Notes: generated by a model not told the origin, from the sequence alone. Counted from the first letter of the stretch, positions 17,801-27,369 are shown. The stretch: DNA of 64,000 bases from Gimesia chilikensis (GCF_008329715.1 NZ_VTSR01000009.1:1-64000); one strand, 5' to 3'. Program-made: numbers and translations.

Positions 17801-19606
17801 CAGTTCGGTTTTCATACCGCCTCAATTCCGGTTTTGAGACAGCTCATCGATGGCGCCCTGGCTTCGGAAGAATTCTTCACCGCTGAACTCTGGCTCTCTC
17901 GCCTGATCCAGCAGAAGCAGCCGGAACTCACCGCAGAAGGCCTGGCAGGCATGGTTCGACTCTGCCTGAAACACGAACTCGATGCCGACGCACAGCATTA
18001 CCTGGAAGAACTTGCCAACCTCGATTCTCAACTCCGTCTGCCCAATAACCAGAGCGTAGAACAGTTCATGGTCGCCACCTTGCAGACGTTGCGCGACAAC
18101 GAACAACGGCGACCGCAGTCCAGCAACTGGCGTCCGGAAAAACTCAAGCTGATTGTCGGCGGTTCGGGCCGTTATATTTCAACCCGCGAACAGACGCTCG
18201 ACACACTCGACTCACCACTCCCCTTCTTCCGCACACACAGCCTGACCGTCGATCCCCGCGAGAACCGGCTGGCCATGACTGAAACCTTCAGCAAGCGAAT
18301 GATCTGGTCAACGCCCCTGCGGTCCATGCAGCAGGCCCGTTCGTCCAGCTTCAATGAAAGCGAACTGGTAGGCCATAACCTGGTACTACAGCACCGCGAC
18401 ATGCTCCACCTCTACGACCTGGTCGACCGGAAGCTGATCTGGAGCCAGAAGCTCGAACGGGAACAGACCAATCGCCACTACAGCAGCATGTTCAACCGAA
18501 CACCCGCTCCACTGGGAACCGAATCGTCTCTGATTCATCGGCACCATCCATCGATCGTGATTCGCAACGTCGGCATGATCGCCGCTGCGAACGCCGATTA
18601 CACCTGCTACTACAGTCGTCGCAACATCATTCTTGTCGACACCCGCACCGGCCAGGTCCGCTGGACCCATGAAAACGTGGATCAGGACACCCGGGTCCTT
18701 GGGGATGACCGGCAGATCTATCTCGTCTCGCGGAATCGTGAAGTGAAAAAGATCCTCCGCGTCAGCGATGGACAGGAGCGCGAACTGCCGGCCAATATTC
18801 GCCTGATGAGTCACGCCATTTACCAGGGGGGCTCCAACTTTGTCGGCATCATTCCTACCGGCGACATCAAGCATCCCATTCGCGATGCCCGCCTGACTTC
18901 GATTTTCGCCTTCCAGCCCGGTGTGACGCATCTGCCCTGGACGCGGGAATTCGACCGCGAAACCAAATTCGCGATGTGCAGCCAGCATTTCCTCGCGGCA
19001 CTCACGCCTGCTGGGGAACTGAAAATCGTCGACCTCAGAAATGGTCAGGTGCGGGACCTGGGAACCATCAACAAGGATCAGTTAGGCAAACACGATGACC
19101 TTTATGTCGTCGCAGATCGTGCCCGTGTCTACCTGGTCGGCAATTCCCAGGCACGCAACACGATCTCGGTCAGCGTGCCCTCAGTCCCCACAAATGGTTC
19201 CCTGACCGTCTTTGATCGCCAGACCGGAAAACAGATCTGGACCGAGGACTTCGAGAAGAAACACCTGGTCCTCGACGAACAGAATCTGCTGCCGATAACA
19301 CTTCTCGTCTCGCGCGATTACCTGCGAACCGGCAATCGGTCCACCAGTATTATTCATCTCAAAGCACTGGATAAACAGACCGGCAAAACGCTGCTCGACT
19401 GGAAAGCACCGCTGGAATCCAACATTCGGGACATCCGAGTCGACTACGAACAGAAAATGATGGAAATATTAATGTACAACGCCAAAATCCATCTCTACGA
19501 CGCTGACGTGCTCGCTTTAGGCCGCACCGCCCCCGCTGCACCGGAAAACGATCCCGCGAAAGCCGCTGAAAAGCCATCTCAGGAAAAGAGCCAAAAAAAG
19601 AATTGA
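14864..19606 (+). CDS. Very large secreted PQQ-like beta-propeller protein with helical repeat regions
   Basis: A 1580-residue exported protein. Residues 1-28 are a signal peptide (hydrophobic SIITGLILVSAPALQA). A helical TPR-like region (about 60-250) precedes a first propeller (about 290-800) with repeats such as GVQVIDAATGAPLWQTAL and DLKTGKNAWQTL. A second helical region (about 810-1090) leads to another propeller (about 1100-1550; VDTRTGQVRWTHE, FDRQTGKQIWTEDF). The D-x-x-TGxxxW pattern is that of PQQ-like quinoprotein and BamB-type blades, but no cofactor residues can be assigned. It is probably a periplasmic scaffold. The C terminus is lysine-rich. AAGGCAG precedes the ATG. Confidence 0.85.
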   Translation: MHFIRLTRTIAFSIITGLILVSAPALQADDKAEQPFQPNDPQQAKPNPPLNQLKQILQGIFGKKKPAEVQVDEADKKRTPDYYRYPQDLEQERRFKSVQQLLQDEQWEAAREKLQLMLENSLNLPVHIAGERGLITDRELIYELLELLPEEEQQKFERQYAALAEKMFNDAQQNNAPPEQFAEIATRFSSTAAGARAMNYLISYHMERKEFGLAEQYVQRLLKYQPPLTRSPQWKTKAAYILKQTGNQELARQLMASSSGAVDLSQPIQIGGSTEKPLTWLEKQQILGSTGNHPLDEWPMLFGSPSHAARAQQADPLLIPRWSYPLTSNHSIQSQLDLIQEDLASSEHATVPALPPLAIDGKIVFRTLKGVQVIDAATGAPLWQTALENSPEESFIKAQLKGQQEPEARRLFDPAPDVRPFSIYNGTDPDAHPLTSLIYRNANWGSQSSDGERLFILESMRLNLSASGTSRNLNRFRRRRGDFEEDFWSSNQLVAYELQTGQPLWKVGGVKFDEPFDLPLAGTFFFGAPTPSGNELYIIGERDREIRVYALNPQTGEELWSQQIGNPEQDIALDMVRRWWIAPVAVDQGILICPTTIGLVTAIGQLNHSILWSTRYTSSASDENGQHFNRLEQTSFEPVNHRWSPSAPIIIDSKVVYTPPDDQSLICLDLITGLPAWTKRAKEAMVSLAGVADGKVLMVGMNSVTAIDLKTGKNAWQTLYDKQAGAPSGQAVIADQHLHVPLQSGQVWTFDVASGKVVNRLSNASTNQPLGNLIVHHGQFLSLSPRGLVSYEQKQTFENQIQKIKQQNPNSPLALFKEAELLIMNQRYQAAWSRLQQLDRSQLPDADQKKFHDQLVHCLTALIRSDFQQHDELVTELQQQVSSEKERLELQRLLIERARARHEFSRTLSLLKELGQAPAETFFQNENTEVQIDCWIAGQAEDLWSQASKVEQEQFTQHLNQRAAELANADSEDQQRFLRQFGFHTASIPVLRQLIDGALASEEFFTAELWLSRLIQQKQPELTAEGLAGMVRLCLKHELDADAQHYLEELANLDSQLRLPNNQSVEQFMVATLQTLRDNEQRRPQSSNWRPEKLKLIVGGSGRYISTREQTLDTLDSPLPFFRTHSLTVDPRENRLAMTETFSKRMIWSTPLRSMQQARSSSFNESELVGHNLVLQHRDMLHLYDLVDRKLIWSQKLEREQTNRHYSSMFNRTPAPLGTESSLIHRHHPSIVIRNVGMIAAANADYTCYYSRRNIILVDTRTGQVRWTHENVDQDTRVLGDDRQIYLVSRNREVKKILRVSDGQERELPANIRLMSHAIYQGGSNFVGIIPTGDIKHPIRDARLTSIFAFQPGVTHLPWTREFDRETKFAMCSQHFLAALTPAGELKIVDLRNGQVRDLGTINKDQLGKHDDLYVVADRARVYLVGNSQARNTISVSVPSVPTNGSLTVFDRQTGKQIWTEDFEKKHLVLDEQNLLPITLLVSRDYLRTGNRSTSIIHLKALDKQTGKTLLDWKAPLESNIRDIRVDYEQKMMEILMYNAKIHLYDADVLALGRTAPAAPENDPAKAAEKPSQEKSQKKN

Positions 19607-19702
19607 AAAATTCTACTTGCGAAATAAAACTCATAAAAATAAAATGATGTAGTTTCACACCTGATATTTACTTGCCTGATTTAACACCGCTTGAGAAAGT
19701 CT

Positions 19703-20164
19703 ATGTTTCACCGCCTGTTTGTCCTGATCCTGATTGGCTCCCTGGCTCTGCCAGCCGTCCCAGTCTCAGGTTGCGAATGTGGCGAAAAACAGACATCTCA
19801 GTCCAGTTCCTGCTGCTGTTGCACACAAGCCAACAAGCAGCCAGAGCAGCCGCAACCTAAATCCTGCTGCTGTAAAACTGCGAAAACGGAGGAAAAACAG
19901 GCCCCTACAGAGCAGAAGCAGCTAAACTGCCAGCAGAATGGCTGCCAGTGTCAGCACAGCTTCTCTCAGCCCGCCACCGCGACTTCGGTCAAATCGGTTG
20001 AGCTGGCACAACAGCTCCGTTGTAACTGGGACCTGATTGACCTGACAGCTCCCCTGAGCCCGGCGACACGCCCGGCCGCTTCTCAATCTCGTGAGCTGCA
20101 TTCTACCGAAGTTCCCTGCTCTGCAGAGGAACATTGCGCGCATTTCTGCCTCTGGTTGATCTAG
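19703..20164 (+). CDS. Cysteine-rich predicted lipoprotein
   Basis: A 153-residue protein, family unknown, with 16 cysteines. After a hydrophobic N terminus the sequence VSGC fits a lipobox, which would lipidate Cys24. Downstream are CCCC, CCC and CQC clusters separated by lysine/glutamine-rich stretches, then a Cys-poor part and a C-terminal CSAEEHCAHFC. The clusters resemble metal-thiolate binders. The ATG at 19703 was preferred to the TTG four codons earlier. The next gene, 182 bases downstream, is a secreted double-CCGxC protein, so an envelope metal-handling role is plausible but inferred. Confidence 0.7.
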   Translation: MFHRLFVLILIGSLALPAVPVSGCECGEKQTSQSSSCCCCTQANKQPEQPQPKSCCCKTAKTEEKQAPTEQKQLNCQQNGCQCQHSFSQPATATSVKSVELAQQLRCNWDLIDLTAPLSPATRPAASQSRELHSTEVPCSAEEHCAHFCLWLI

Positions 20165-20209
20165 TTCGCCCCGTTTCCGGCCGGATCAACCCGTGCCGTT
20201 CCCCGCATT

Positions 20210-20227
20210 TCATCATGTAAATGATGA
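20210..20227. repeat. Inverted repeat between the two cysteine-rich genes
   Basis: TCATCAT-GTAA-ATGATGA has perfect 7-bp arms and lies about 120 bases upstream of the double-CCGxC gene. It has no T-tract, so an operator is more likely than a terminator. No regulator can be named. Confidence 0.4.
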
Positions 20228-20346
20228 CGTGCGCTCCTGACCGGCCCCCGCCTTTCTGCAGGAGTCCCGAACGCACACCGCTTTAAGATACGTCACGTTT
20301 CAAGTAAGAAAAACCAAAACTGTTTTTTACCCTTAAGGAGAAAACC

Positions 20347-20781
20347 ATGCGTCAAGTATTATCAATCGCCGCCGTACTGGCTGTTGTCGCTTTTGCAGGT
20401 CAGGCATTCGCCGCAGATGCTAAAGCGATCTGCCCCGTTGCCGGTAAGCCCGCCAAAGACAGCGTCACCGCTGACTACAAAGGCACCACCGTTGCTCTCT
20501 GCTGTGGCAACTGCAAAAAAGCTTTCGAAGCAAACCCCAAGAAGTTTGCCGCTAAAGCCAACCTGCAGCTGGTTGCTACCGGCAAAGCCAAACAGGTCAA
20601 ATGCCCCTTCGCTGGCAAGCCTGTCAATCCTGCTCAGGCCGTGACTGTAGCTGGAACTGAAGTCAAATTCTGCTGTGGTGGATGCAAAGGCAAAGCCGCT
20701 AAAGCTTCCGGCGATGAGCAGATCAAACTGATCTTCAATGACAAAGCCTTCGAAAAAGGTTTCAAAGTCACTGAAAAATAA
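20347..20781 (+). CDS. Secreted protein with two YHS/TRASH-like metal-binding modules
   Basis: A 144-residue protein with a cleavable signal peptide (VLSIAAVLAVVAFAGQAFA). Two similar modules follow: ICPVAGKP...ALCCGNCKKAFEANPKKF (about 29-67) and KCPFAGKPVNP...FCCGGCKGKA (about 80-117). Each has one Cys in a C-P-x-AGKP turn and three in CCGxC, the layout of YHS/TRASH heavy-metal domains. It may bind copper or another soft metal in the periplasm (inference). AAGGAG precedes the ATG and a strong terminator follows. Adenine- and lysine-rich codons suggest high expression. Confidence 0.75.
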   Translation: MRQVLSIAAVLAVVAFAGQAFAADAKAICPVAGKPAKDSVTADYKGTTVALCCGNCKKAFEANPKKFAAKANLQLVATGKAKQVKCPFAGKPVNPAQAVTVAGTEVKFCCGGCKGKAAKASGDEQIKLIFNDKAFEKGFKVTEK

Positions 20782-20845
20782 GCTGATTCGTCAGCGAAAT
20801 CTTTCAGCATGCATTCGCGGGCCAGCGTGCTGAGATTTTAAACAG

Positions 20846-20884
20846 AGAGCGGGCGTTTCTTTCGAGAAACGCCCGCTCTTTTTT
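20846..20884 (+). terminator. Strong intrinsic terminator
   Basis: A perfect 15-bp stem (AGAGCGGGCGTTTCT / AGAAACGCCCGCTCT) around a TTCG loop, followed by six Ts. It ends the double-CCGxC transcript and also lies 30 bases beyond the argJ stop, so it may serve both strands. Confidence 0.92.
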
Positions 20885-20913
20885 CATGCCTGGATCTGAT
20901 CGATCGGCGTCAA

Positions 20914-22113
20914 TCAGGTCGTGTATTCGGAATTCAACCGCACGTATTCCTGGGTCAGGTCACTGGTCCAGAACACAATCGACTCTGCCCCGAAAGGCAG
21001 CTGCAACTGAATCGAAACGTCCCGGTTTTCGCGAATCGAGCGGGAGACCGCCTCTTCATCGAAGTCGGCCGGCATGCCCTTTTCGTAGATCAGCATCCCG
21101 TTGATATGCAGCACGATGTCCTGCTCGGTCAGCTTCACACTCGTCCGACCGGTCGCGGAAACAATCCGGCCCCAGTTCGGATCCGAACCGGCAATCGCCG
21201 TCTTCACCAGCGCATCGTTGGCAATCGTCCGGGCAATTTCTTTTGCTTCCGCCTGCGTATTCGTCCCGGAGACTTCAATCGTGACGAAATGATCGGCGCC
21301 TTCTGCATCGCGGATGATCGCCTGCCCCAGTTCCATCGCCACTTCCATAATCGCCGTCTGCAGATGAGTCAGGTCGTCTGTAGAAAGTGCTTCCGCGCCC
21401 GAGGCACCATTGGCCAGCAGAATGACCGAATCGCTGGTACTCGTATGCCCTTCGACCGACACGCAGTTGAAGCTGTAATCTACAGCTTCCCTGAGCAGTG
21501 CATCAGCCTGGCTGGCATTCAACGGAGCATCGGTCATGATTACCGACAGCATCGTCGCCATGTTAGGAGCAATCATCGCCGCCCCCTTCGCCACGCCACT
21601 CACGCGGACGGTTTTGTCACCAATCGATAACTCGCGGGTCGCCTGCTTGGGAACAGTATCCGTGGTCATCATGCCCCGGGCTGCATTCAGAAAGGACTCC
21701 GCGTCCGCCCCCAGCTCAGAGATCACCCTGGGAATCCCCGCCTCAATCGGTGTTCGTGGCAGGAAGTGTCCGATGATTCCGGTCGAGCAGACCAGGACTT
21801 CTTCGCTTTCCAGCCCGAGTCTTTCTGCGACCTGGCTGGTCATCCAGCGGGCATCTTCGATTCCGCGTTCGCCCGTGCAGGCGTTCGCATTTCCCGAGTT
21901 AATGATCACCGCCCGCACCGAATCGCCGGGCACGCGTTCGCGGGATACCTTCACGGGAGCCCCGCAAACCTGGTTCGTGGTATAAACGCCCGCCCCCACA
22001 CAGGGCTCATCAGACACAAACAGCGACAAATCGAAGGTCGATTTGTTTTCCTTAATCCCGCAGGCCAGACCGGCAGACCGGAAACCCTGGGGCAAAATCA
22101 TGTCAGCAGTCAA
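20914..22113 (-). CDS. argJ: Bifunctional ornithine acetyltransferase / N-acetylglutamate synthase ArgJ
   Basis: A 399-residue ArgJ, which moves acetyl groups from N-acetylornithine to glutamate and may also make N-acetylglutamate from acetyl-CoA. The self-cleavage site is in [15 protein letters not shown], with nucleophile Thr187 after Ala186. The HTSTSDS segment is also conserved. The start is taken as TTG (22113), since AGGAG lies six bases upstream; an ATG four codons later is too far from it. It lies 28 bases after argC on the same strand. The last residues (NSEYTT) form the usual ArgJ C terminus. Confidence 0.94.
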   Translation of the reverse strand: MTADMILPQGFRSAGLACGIKENKSTFDLSLFVSDEPCVGAGVYTTNQVCGAPVKVSRERVPGDSVRAVIINSGNANACTGERGIEDARWMTSQVAERLGLESEEVLVCSTGIIGHFLPRTPIEAGIPRVISELGADAESFLNAARGMMTTDTVPKQATRELSIGDKTVRVSGVAKGAAMIAPNMATMLSVIMTDAPLNASQADALLREAVDYSFNCVSVEGHTSTSDSVILLANGASGAEALSTDDLTHLQTAIMEVAMELGQAIIRDAEGADHFVTIEVSGTNTQAEAKEIARTIANDALVKTAIAGSDPNWGRIVSATGRTSVKLTEQDIVLHINGMLIYEKGMPADFDEEAVSRSIRENRDVSIQLQLPFGAESIVFWTSDLTQEYVRLNSEYTT

Positions 22114-22141
22114 CTGCTTCTCCTCGGAAAGAAATCATGGT

Positions 22142-23155
22142 TCAGACAATTAAGCCTGTCGTTTCCGGATAACCGGCCATCAGATTGAAATTCTGCACCG
22201 CCACGCCTGCAGCCCCTTTAATCAGGTTATCGATTGCCGAAAAGACAATCAGCTGGTTCCCCGCGGACTGCAGCGAAATATCACAATAATTGGTCCCCGA
22301 CACTTCCCGGGTCGCGGGCAGCCGGTCGATGATGCGCACGAACGGTTTATCTGCATAGAAGGTGCGATAAACTTCTTTCAGATGATCCAGGCTCGTATCT
22401 TCTTTCAGGCGGGGATACATGGTCGCCAGAATTCCCCGGTTCATCGGGGTCAGGTGCGGCGTGAACGTCACTTTCACGTCTGTTCCGCCCAGTGTCGTCA
22501 GGACTTCTTCGATTTCCGGCGTGTGCCGATGCGTTCCCACACCATAGGCGGTGATGCTCTCATTACATTCCGGGTAAAGCGTTCCCAGCTTCGGTTTCCG
22601 CCCCGCGCCGCTGACGCCACTCTTCGCGTCGATGATAATCCCCGTCGGCTCAATCAGGGAGTTGGCAATCAGGGGAGCCAGTCCCAGAATCGAGGCGCTG
22701 GTATAACAGCCGGGATTGGCGATCAGATCGGCACTGGGAATTTTGTCCGCACCGAGTTCGGGCAGACCATAAATCGTGCTTCCCAGGCGGGTCGGATCGA
22801 TGTGCACATGATGATACCACTGCTCGTAGACCGCAGGATCACTCAACCGGTAGTCGGCACTCAAATCGACCACGCGACAGCCGTCAGCAAGCAGATCCGG
22901 AATCACTTCCATACTGGCCACGTGTGGGAGAGCACAGAAGACAAAGTCGGCCCGTTCTGCAATTTCTGCCGCTGACAGATTCTCACAACGCAGATCCAGA
23001 CGCCCCTCGAGAGAGTGGTGAATCTCACTGATATGCGGTGCTTCATCTGAGCGTGTGGTCAGCGCGACGATCTCGACTTCGGGATTTCGCAGCAGAATTT
23101 TGATCAGTTCCAGAGCCGCGTACCCCGTGGCTCCCATGATGGCAACTTTGGTCAT
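22142..23155 (-). CDS. argC: N-acetyl-gamma-glutamyl-phosphate reductase
   Basis: A 337-residue NADPH enzyme of arginine synthesis that reduces N-acetylglutamyl phosphate to the semialdehyde. The N-terminal [14 protein letters not shown] is the Rossmann fold, and catalytic Cys150 lies in ANPGCYTSA. HxxTPEIEE and HLTPMNRGI are also typical. The ATG was chosen for the CGGGGAA ribosome binding site; the frame is open nine codons further. It is the first gene of an argC-argJ pair. argB, argD and argF are not in the window. Confidence 0.96.
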   Translation of the reverse strand: MTKVAIMGATGYAALELIKILLRNPEVEIVALTTRSDEAPHISEIHHSLEGRLDLRCENLSAAEIAERADFVFCALPHVASMEVIPDLLADGCRVVDLSADYRLSDPAVYEQWYHHVHIDPTRLGSTIYGLPELGADKIPSADLIANPGCYTSASILGLAPLIANSLIEPTGIIIDAKSGVSGAGRKPKLGTLYPECNESITAYGVGTHRHTPEIEEVLTTLGGTDVKVTFTPHLTPMNRGILATMYPRLKEDTSLDHLKEVYRTFYADKPFVRIIDRLPATREVSGTNYCDISLQSAGNQLIVFSAIDNLIKGAAGVAVQNFNLMAGYPETTGLIV

Positions 23156-23653
23156 TGTTCCCCGTTCCAGGTCTGTTCTCAAAAACCGTTCAGATCGGAG
23201 CGAGCCCCGCTGAACAAAATCAAAACGTACATTCTAAGCAGCTATATGGGGACGACAAGGTTGCCTGCCCCGGGGATCGCCCGCTTTCTCCAGATTTTGC
23301 AGTAACGCGGGCTTCACACGAGACAGAATCAATCGAACTCCACCACTGTCGGATGCGAACCAGCGTTCTCTGCAACCCTTGATTTATAATGGTTCTTTAG
23401 AATTAACAAAGTCAACTCTCTCACATCAAATGCCCCCGATTCTTTCAAATTAAGCGGCAAAATTAATTCTGTTTCCTTTTCAAAAAGTACCTGAAACATC
23501 ACAATAAATTGATCGATTCCGGTAGTTTCTACCGACGACAATTCAATTCGCTGGCGCTCGGCGTTCCTTTCTCAAATGGCCAGGACGGTAGTTCTTCGTC
23601 AGGGGTCGCGCCGACACGCATGCTAGCTCAACACGGATTTAGAATAGAGTAGA
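23156..23653. other. Divergent intergenic region argC / cupin gene
   Basis: A 498-base gap. On the plus strand TTTAGAAT lies about 13 bases before the cupin ATG. On the minus strand an AT-rich stretch at 23329-23541 reads as a 70-codon frame with protein-like composition but only a TTG start and no ribosome binding site. It may be a decayed gene. Confidence 0.45.
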
Positions 23654-24877
23654 ATGTCTAACGTTGCCAAACTAGCCGCCGATGCGCTGTCTGAAGGTGG
23701 TGGAATTTTTCGACTGTCTCCTACCTGGGTTCCCCGAGTGTTCCTGCAGCCTGGTCGTCGTCTCAAACTGCACCCCAATGACTACTATGCCCTCGGAACA
23801 CACCGCGGCGGGATCGATGAACGCTGGTTTGGTTCTACAACGGTCGCCACCAACGAAGGGGCACCAGATGACGAAGGCCTCAGCTACTGTGTCTTCGGCG
23901 ATGAAAAATTCACCCTGAAAGACGCCATCAGCGAACTGGGCGGCGAAATCATCGGCGACGCCATCTGGGGCAAGTACAACCGCTGGCCCGTCTACTCGAA
24001 ATTCTTCGATAACATGGGTCCGATTCCGCACCACATGCACCAGAATTCCGAACAGGCTGCCAAAGTCGGTCAGGAAGGGAAGCCGGAATCCTACTATTTT
24101 CCACCCCAGTTGAATGCCATCGGGAATAACTTCCCCTACACGTTCATGGGGCTGGAACCCGGAACAACCAAACAGGACGTCATCGATTGCCTGGATCGCT
24201 GGAACGACGGGGACAACGGCATTCTGGATCTCTCCAAAGCATACCGCCTCAAACCAGGAACTGGCTGGTTGATTCCTCCCTGTGTCCTGCACGCTCCCGG
24301 AAGTCTCCTGACCTACGAACCACAGTGGGGCAGTGATGTTTTCGGCATGTACCAGTCAATGGTGGAAGGTCGGGCCGTACACCGCTCCCTGCTAACCAAG
24401 GACTTCCCCGAAGACAAGCACGACGACAACGCCTACCTTGTCGAAGCCCTCGACTGGGAAGCCAACGTCGATCCGAACTTCAAAGAGAACAACTACCTCG
24501 AGCCGATCACTATTGGCGATACCGCCGCAGCAGGTTACGTTGATCGCTGGGTCGTCTACGGGAAAGTCAATGGCGAGCAGCTCTTTACCGCTAAGGAACT
24601 GACCGTCGATCCGGGTGCAAAACTCACCCTCAAGGATACCGGCGCCTATAGCTGGATCACCGTCCAGGGTGAAGGCAAAATCGGCAACCTGCGGCTGCAG
24701 ACGCCCGCCATGATCCGCTTCGGCGAAATGACGGAAGACGAAGTCTTCGTCACAGAAAAAACAGCGAAAGAAGGCGTTACCATCGAAAACACCGGCAGTG
24801 AGCCTCTCGTCTCGCTCCGTTACTTCGGTCCCGACGCCTGCCCCGACGCTCCAAACGTCGGCGACCATCACAAGTAA
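23654..24877 (+). CDS. Cupin-fold protein similar to type I phosphomannose isomerases
   Basis: A 407-residue protein. [12 protein letters not shown] (His126, His127, His129, Glu133) and [10 protein letters not shown] (His213) match the metal-binding signature of cupin-type sugar isomerases, and a C-terminal beta domain ([10 protein letters not shown]...) gives a second cupin-like fold. The substrate is unknown. It heads a cluster with a xylose-isomerase-like barrel protein and a Gfo/Idh oxidoreductase, so a role in sugar or polyol conversion is likely. A TAGAAT hexamer 13 bases before the ATG, with no clear ribosome binding site, could mean a leaderless mRNA. A terminator-like hairpin follows. 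Confidence 0.75.
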   Translation: MSNVAKLAADALSEGGGIFRLSPTWVPRVFLQPGRRLKLHPNDYYALGTHRGGIDERWFGSTTVATNEGAPDDEGLSYCVFGDEKFTLKDAISELGGEIIGDAIWGKYNRWPVYSKFFDNMGPIPHHMHQNSEQAAKVGQEGKPESYYFPPQLNAIGNNFPYTFMGLEPGTTKQDVIDCLDRWNDGDNGILDLSKAYRLKPGTGWLIPPCVLHAPGSLLTYEPQWGSDVFGMYQSMVEGRAVHRSLLTKDFPEDKHDDNAYLVEALDWEANVDPNFKENNYLEPITIGDTAAAGYVDRWVVYGKVNGEQLFTAKELTVDPGAKLTLKDTGAYSWITVQGEGKIGNLRLQTPAMIRFGEMTEDEVFVTEKTAKEGVTIENTGSEPLVSLRYFGPDACPDAPNVGDHHK

Positions 24878-24894
24878 ACTGAATCGTCACACGC

Positions 24895-24922
24895 AACTGC
24901 CCGACCTCTCGGGCAGTTTTTA
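24895..24922 (+). terminator. Terminator or attenuator between cupin and TIM-barrel genes
   Basis: A perfect 10-bp stem (AACTGCCCGA / TCGGGCAGTT) with a CCTC loop runs into TTTATTT. It lies 18 bases after the cupin stop and 40 bases before the next start. It may reduce expression of the downstream pair relative to the cupin gene. Confidence 0.75.
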
Positions 24923-24962
24923 TTTCGATCTGATACCTCCTGCAGACATGAAGGACCCTCTC

Positions 24963-26015
24963 ATGAGTGATAACGCAGCCAACACCCTCCCCAAACTTCA
25001 CAATGCCTCCTGGCCGGGTGTCGTCGGAAAAGGCCCTGATTCCGAGCCCCCCATCGATCTGGATACCATGCTCGACCTCACCGCTGCTGCGGAAGTGGAC
25101 GGCGTCAAATTCGACGGAACAGACCTGTTCCTGTTTGATCCCCATGTCAGCATCGACTCCACCGACGATGACCTCAAACAACTGGCTGAGAAAGTTCAGT
25201 CACGGAATCTGGTTATCGGCTCGGTCGTGGCCCCTGTCTGGCCGCCCACCGGTGGTGGATCCGCTATGGGCAGCGACGAAGAACGCGGTCAGTTCCTGGA
25301 ACAGGTTCGTAAAGGCTGTGGCATCGCTAAGAAGCTGCGGGAACTCGGCGTGCGTCCCTACGGCGTCGTTCGCATCGACTCCGCTGCCGGACCTGGCGAC
25401 TGGGTCGCCGACCCCAATGGCAACCAGGCGAAAATCGCTGCCACCTTCAAACAGGCCGCCGACATCGCCGCCGATCACGGCGAACGACTCGCCGCTGAAG
25501 GGGAAATCTGCTGGGGCGGCATGCACAGCTGGAGACGCATGGTCCAGTTGCTGGAAATGGTCGATCGTCCCGACGTGGTCGGCTTCCAGGCAGACATGTC
25601 TCACACCCTGCTCTACCTGATGGGTTACAACGCTCCCGAAGACCGTCTGCTCCCCGAAGACTTCGACTGGAATGACGAAGCCACCTTCGATTCCGCTTAT
25701 ACCACTCTGACCGATGCCCTGCGTCCCTGGACTATCGACTTCCACGTCGCCCAGAACGACGGCACCGTACATGGCACCGGTTCACACGATAAAACCGGTC
25801 GTCACTGTCTGCCCAACGATCCCAACGGCAAGCTCGACATCACCAAACGGGCCGGCTACTGGCTGCGTGACGGCAAGGGTGAGCTGACGAAGAAATTCGA
25901 GCACATCTGCTGGGACGGCTGCATGTTCTCCAACGAAGTCATGATGAACCCACAGACCTGGAACGATATCCTGGCAGCCATGATCAGCGTCAGAAACGCT
26001 CACGGATGGTCCTGA
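24963..26015 (+). CDS. Xylose-isomerase-like TIM-barrel protein (sugar isomerase/epimerase family)
   Basis: A 350-residue protein. Repeated barrel segments place acidic and histidine metal ligands at strand ends ([28 protein letters not shown]), as in AP-endonuclease-2/xylose-isomerase-like enzymes such as IolE and IolI. It probably isomerises or epimerises a keto-sugar or inosose, but the substrate is not readable. AAGGA seven bases before the ATG sets the start; the frame extends upstream into the cupin gene without a start signal. The next gene, 66 bases on, is a Gfo/Idh dehydrogenase, a frequent partner. Confidence 0.8.
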   Translation: MSDNAANTLPKLHNASWPGVVGKGPDSEPPIDLDTMLDLTAAAEVDGVKFDGTDLFLFDPHVSIDSTDDDLKQLAEKVQSRNLVIGSVVAPVWPPTGGGSAMGSDEERGQFLEQVRKGCGIAKKLRELGVRPYGVVRIDSAAGPGDWVADPNGNQAKIAATFKQAADIAADHGERLAAEGEICWGGMHSWRRMVQLLEMVDRPDVVGFQADMSHTLLYLMGYNAPEDRLLPEDFDWNDEATFDSAYTTLTDALRPWTIDFHVAQNDGTVHGTGSHDKTGRHCLPNDPNGKLDITKRAGYWLRDGKGELTKKFEHICWDGCMFSNEVMMNPQTWNDILAAMISVRNAHGWS

Positions 26016-26081
26016 TTTCTGGCCGCTGATCAACTGACTTAAACCTGCATTTTTCATTTTAAACGACAAGGAGTCACACCA

Positions 26082-27239
26082 ATGACCAAACCAGTTCGCG
26101 TCGGCCTCATCGGCTACGGATTCATGGGACGTACCCACTCCAACGCTTATCGTCAGGTCAGCAAGTTTTTCGATATCGATCACACCCCCGTTCTGCAGGC
26201 CTGCTGTGCCCGCAGCGAAGACAAAATCAAAGACTTCGCCGACAACTGGGGCTGGGAGTCCTACGAAACCGACTGGCGAAAACTGATTGAACGGGACGAT
26301 ATCGACCTGATCGACATCACCACCCCCAACAACTCGCACCACGATATCGCTATCGCCGCTGCGGAAGCCGGCAAAATGGTCCTCTGCGAAAAACCGCTGG
26401 CCATGAATGTCGCCGAAGCAGTCGCCATGACCGAAGCGATCGAAAAAGCGGGTGTCGCCAACATGGTCTGGTTCAACTACCGCCGTGTCCCTTCGATCAC
26501 CCTCGCTAAACAGCTGGTGGACGAAAACCGCATCGGACGCCCTTTCCACTACCGCGCCCAGTACCTGCAGGACTGGACCATCGCCGAAGACGTTCCCCAG
26601 GGGGGTGCGACACTCTGGCGTCTGGATGCCAAAGTCGCCGGTAGCGGCGTGACCGGCGACCTGCTGGCCCACTCCATCGATTCGGCTATCTGGCTCAACG
26701 GACCGATCACCTCGGTCTCCGCAGCCACCGAAACCTTCATCAAGGAACGCGTGCACCAGGAAACCGGCGAAAAGACCAAGGTCGAAATCGACGATGCCTG
26801 TATGTTCCTCGCCCGCTTTGCCAACGGGTCACTGGGAACCTTTGAAAGCTCCCGCTACGCTCGCGGACGTAAGAACTTCAATACGTTCGAACTGAATGGT
26901 GCAGATGGCTCCGTCTACTTCGATCTGGAAGATCCGCAGATTCTGCAGTTCTTCGAATACGCCAACCCCACCACCGGCAAAAAGGTCGAAGACCACGTTA
27001 CCGGCTGGCGGCGGATCCACGTCACCAACTTCGAGCATCCCTACATGGATAAATGGTGGGTTCCCGGGTGTACCATCGGTTACGAGCACACCTTCACCAA
27101 TGCCCTGGCCGACTTCTTCCAGGGCCTGGATACCGGCAAACCGACTCAGCCCGACTTCCGTTCCGCTCTCGAGACCCAGAAAGTCTGCGACGCGGTCCTG
27201 CAAAGTGCAAAAGAAAAGCAATGGGTCGAAATAGCATAG
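26082..27239 (+). CDS. Gfo/Idh/MocA-family oxidoreductase
   Basis: A 385-residue NAD(P)-dependent sugar or polyol dehydrogenase. The N-terminal [19 protein letters not shown] is the Rossmann fold, CEKPLAMN is the conserved E-K-P motif with catalytic Lys, and [14 protein letters not shown] contributes the distal catalytic histidine. No twin-arginine signal, so cytoplasmic. It has a clear AAGGAG site. With the two upstream genes it probably forms an oxidation/isomerisation route for a sugar or cyclitol. The substrate is not determined. Confidence 0.88.
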   Translation: MTKPVRVGLIGYGFMGRTHSNAYRQVSKFFDIDHTPVLQACCARSEDKIKDFADNWGWESYETDWRKLIERDDIDLIDITTPNNSHHDIAIAAAEAGKMVLCEKPLAMNVAEAVAMTEAIEKAGVANMVWFNYRRVPSITLAKQLVDENRIGRPFHYRAQYLQDWTIAEDVPQGGATLWRLDAKVAGSGVTGDLLAHSIDSAIWLNGPITSVSAATETFIKERVHQETGEKTKVEIDDACMFLARFANGSLGTFESSRYARGRKNFNTFELNGADGSVYFDLEDPQILQFFEYANPTTGKKVEDHVTGWRRIHVTNFEHPYMDKWWVPGCTIGYEHTFTNALADFFQGLDTGKPTQPDFRSALETQKVCDAVLQSAKEKQWVEIA

Positions 27240-27257
27240 CATTGCAGGCAGGTTTTC

Positions 27258-27266
27258 TGCTATAAT
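27258..27266 (+). promoter_or_regulatory. Extended -10 promoter of greA
   Basis: TGCTATAAT is a perfect extended -10 element (TGnTATAAT). No good -35 exists at 16-18 bases, as expected for this class. Transcription would start near 27273, within 35 bases of the upstream stop codon. Confidence 0.7.
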
Positions 27267-27286
27267 GCTTACTCAATCAGAATTTA

Positions 27287-27321
27287 CAAAAACGGGTGGC
27301 ACTCCGCGTCGCCCGTTTTTG
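27287..27321 (+). terminator. Hairpin in the greA leader
   Basis: Arms CAAAAACGGG (27287-27296) and CCCGTTTTTG (27312-27321) form a 10-bp stem ending in a T-run. It can terminate the Gfo/Idh transcript. Because it lies downstream of the greA promoter and about 50 bases upstream of the greA start, it may also truncate greA transcripts at about 50 nt. Confidence 0.75.
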
Positions 27322-27369
27322 TTATAGGTAGAATCAAAAATAGACGTTAGAAAATTGGGAGTCAAAATA

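Noticed and set aside
25782..26756. 324-codon minus-strand frame
   Set aside because: Antisense to the barrel and Gfo/Idh genes.
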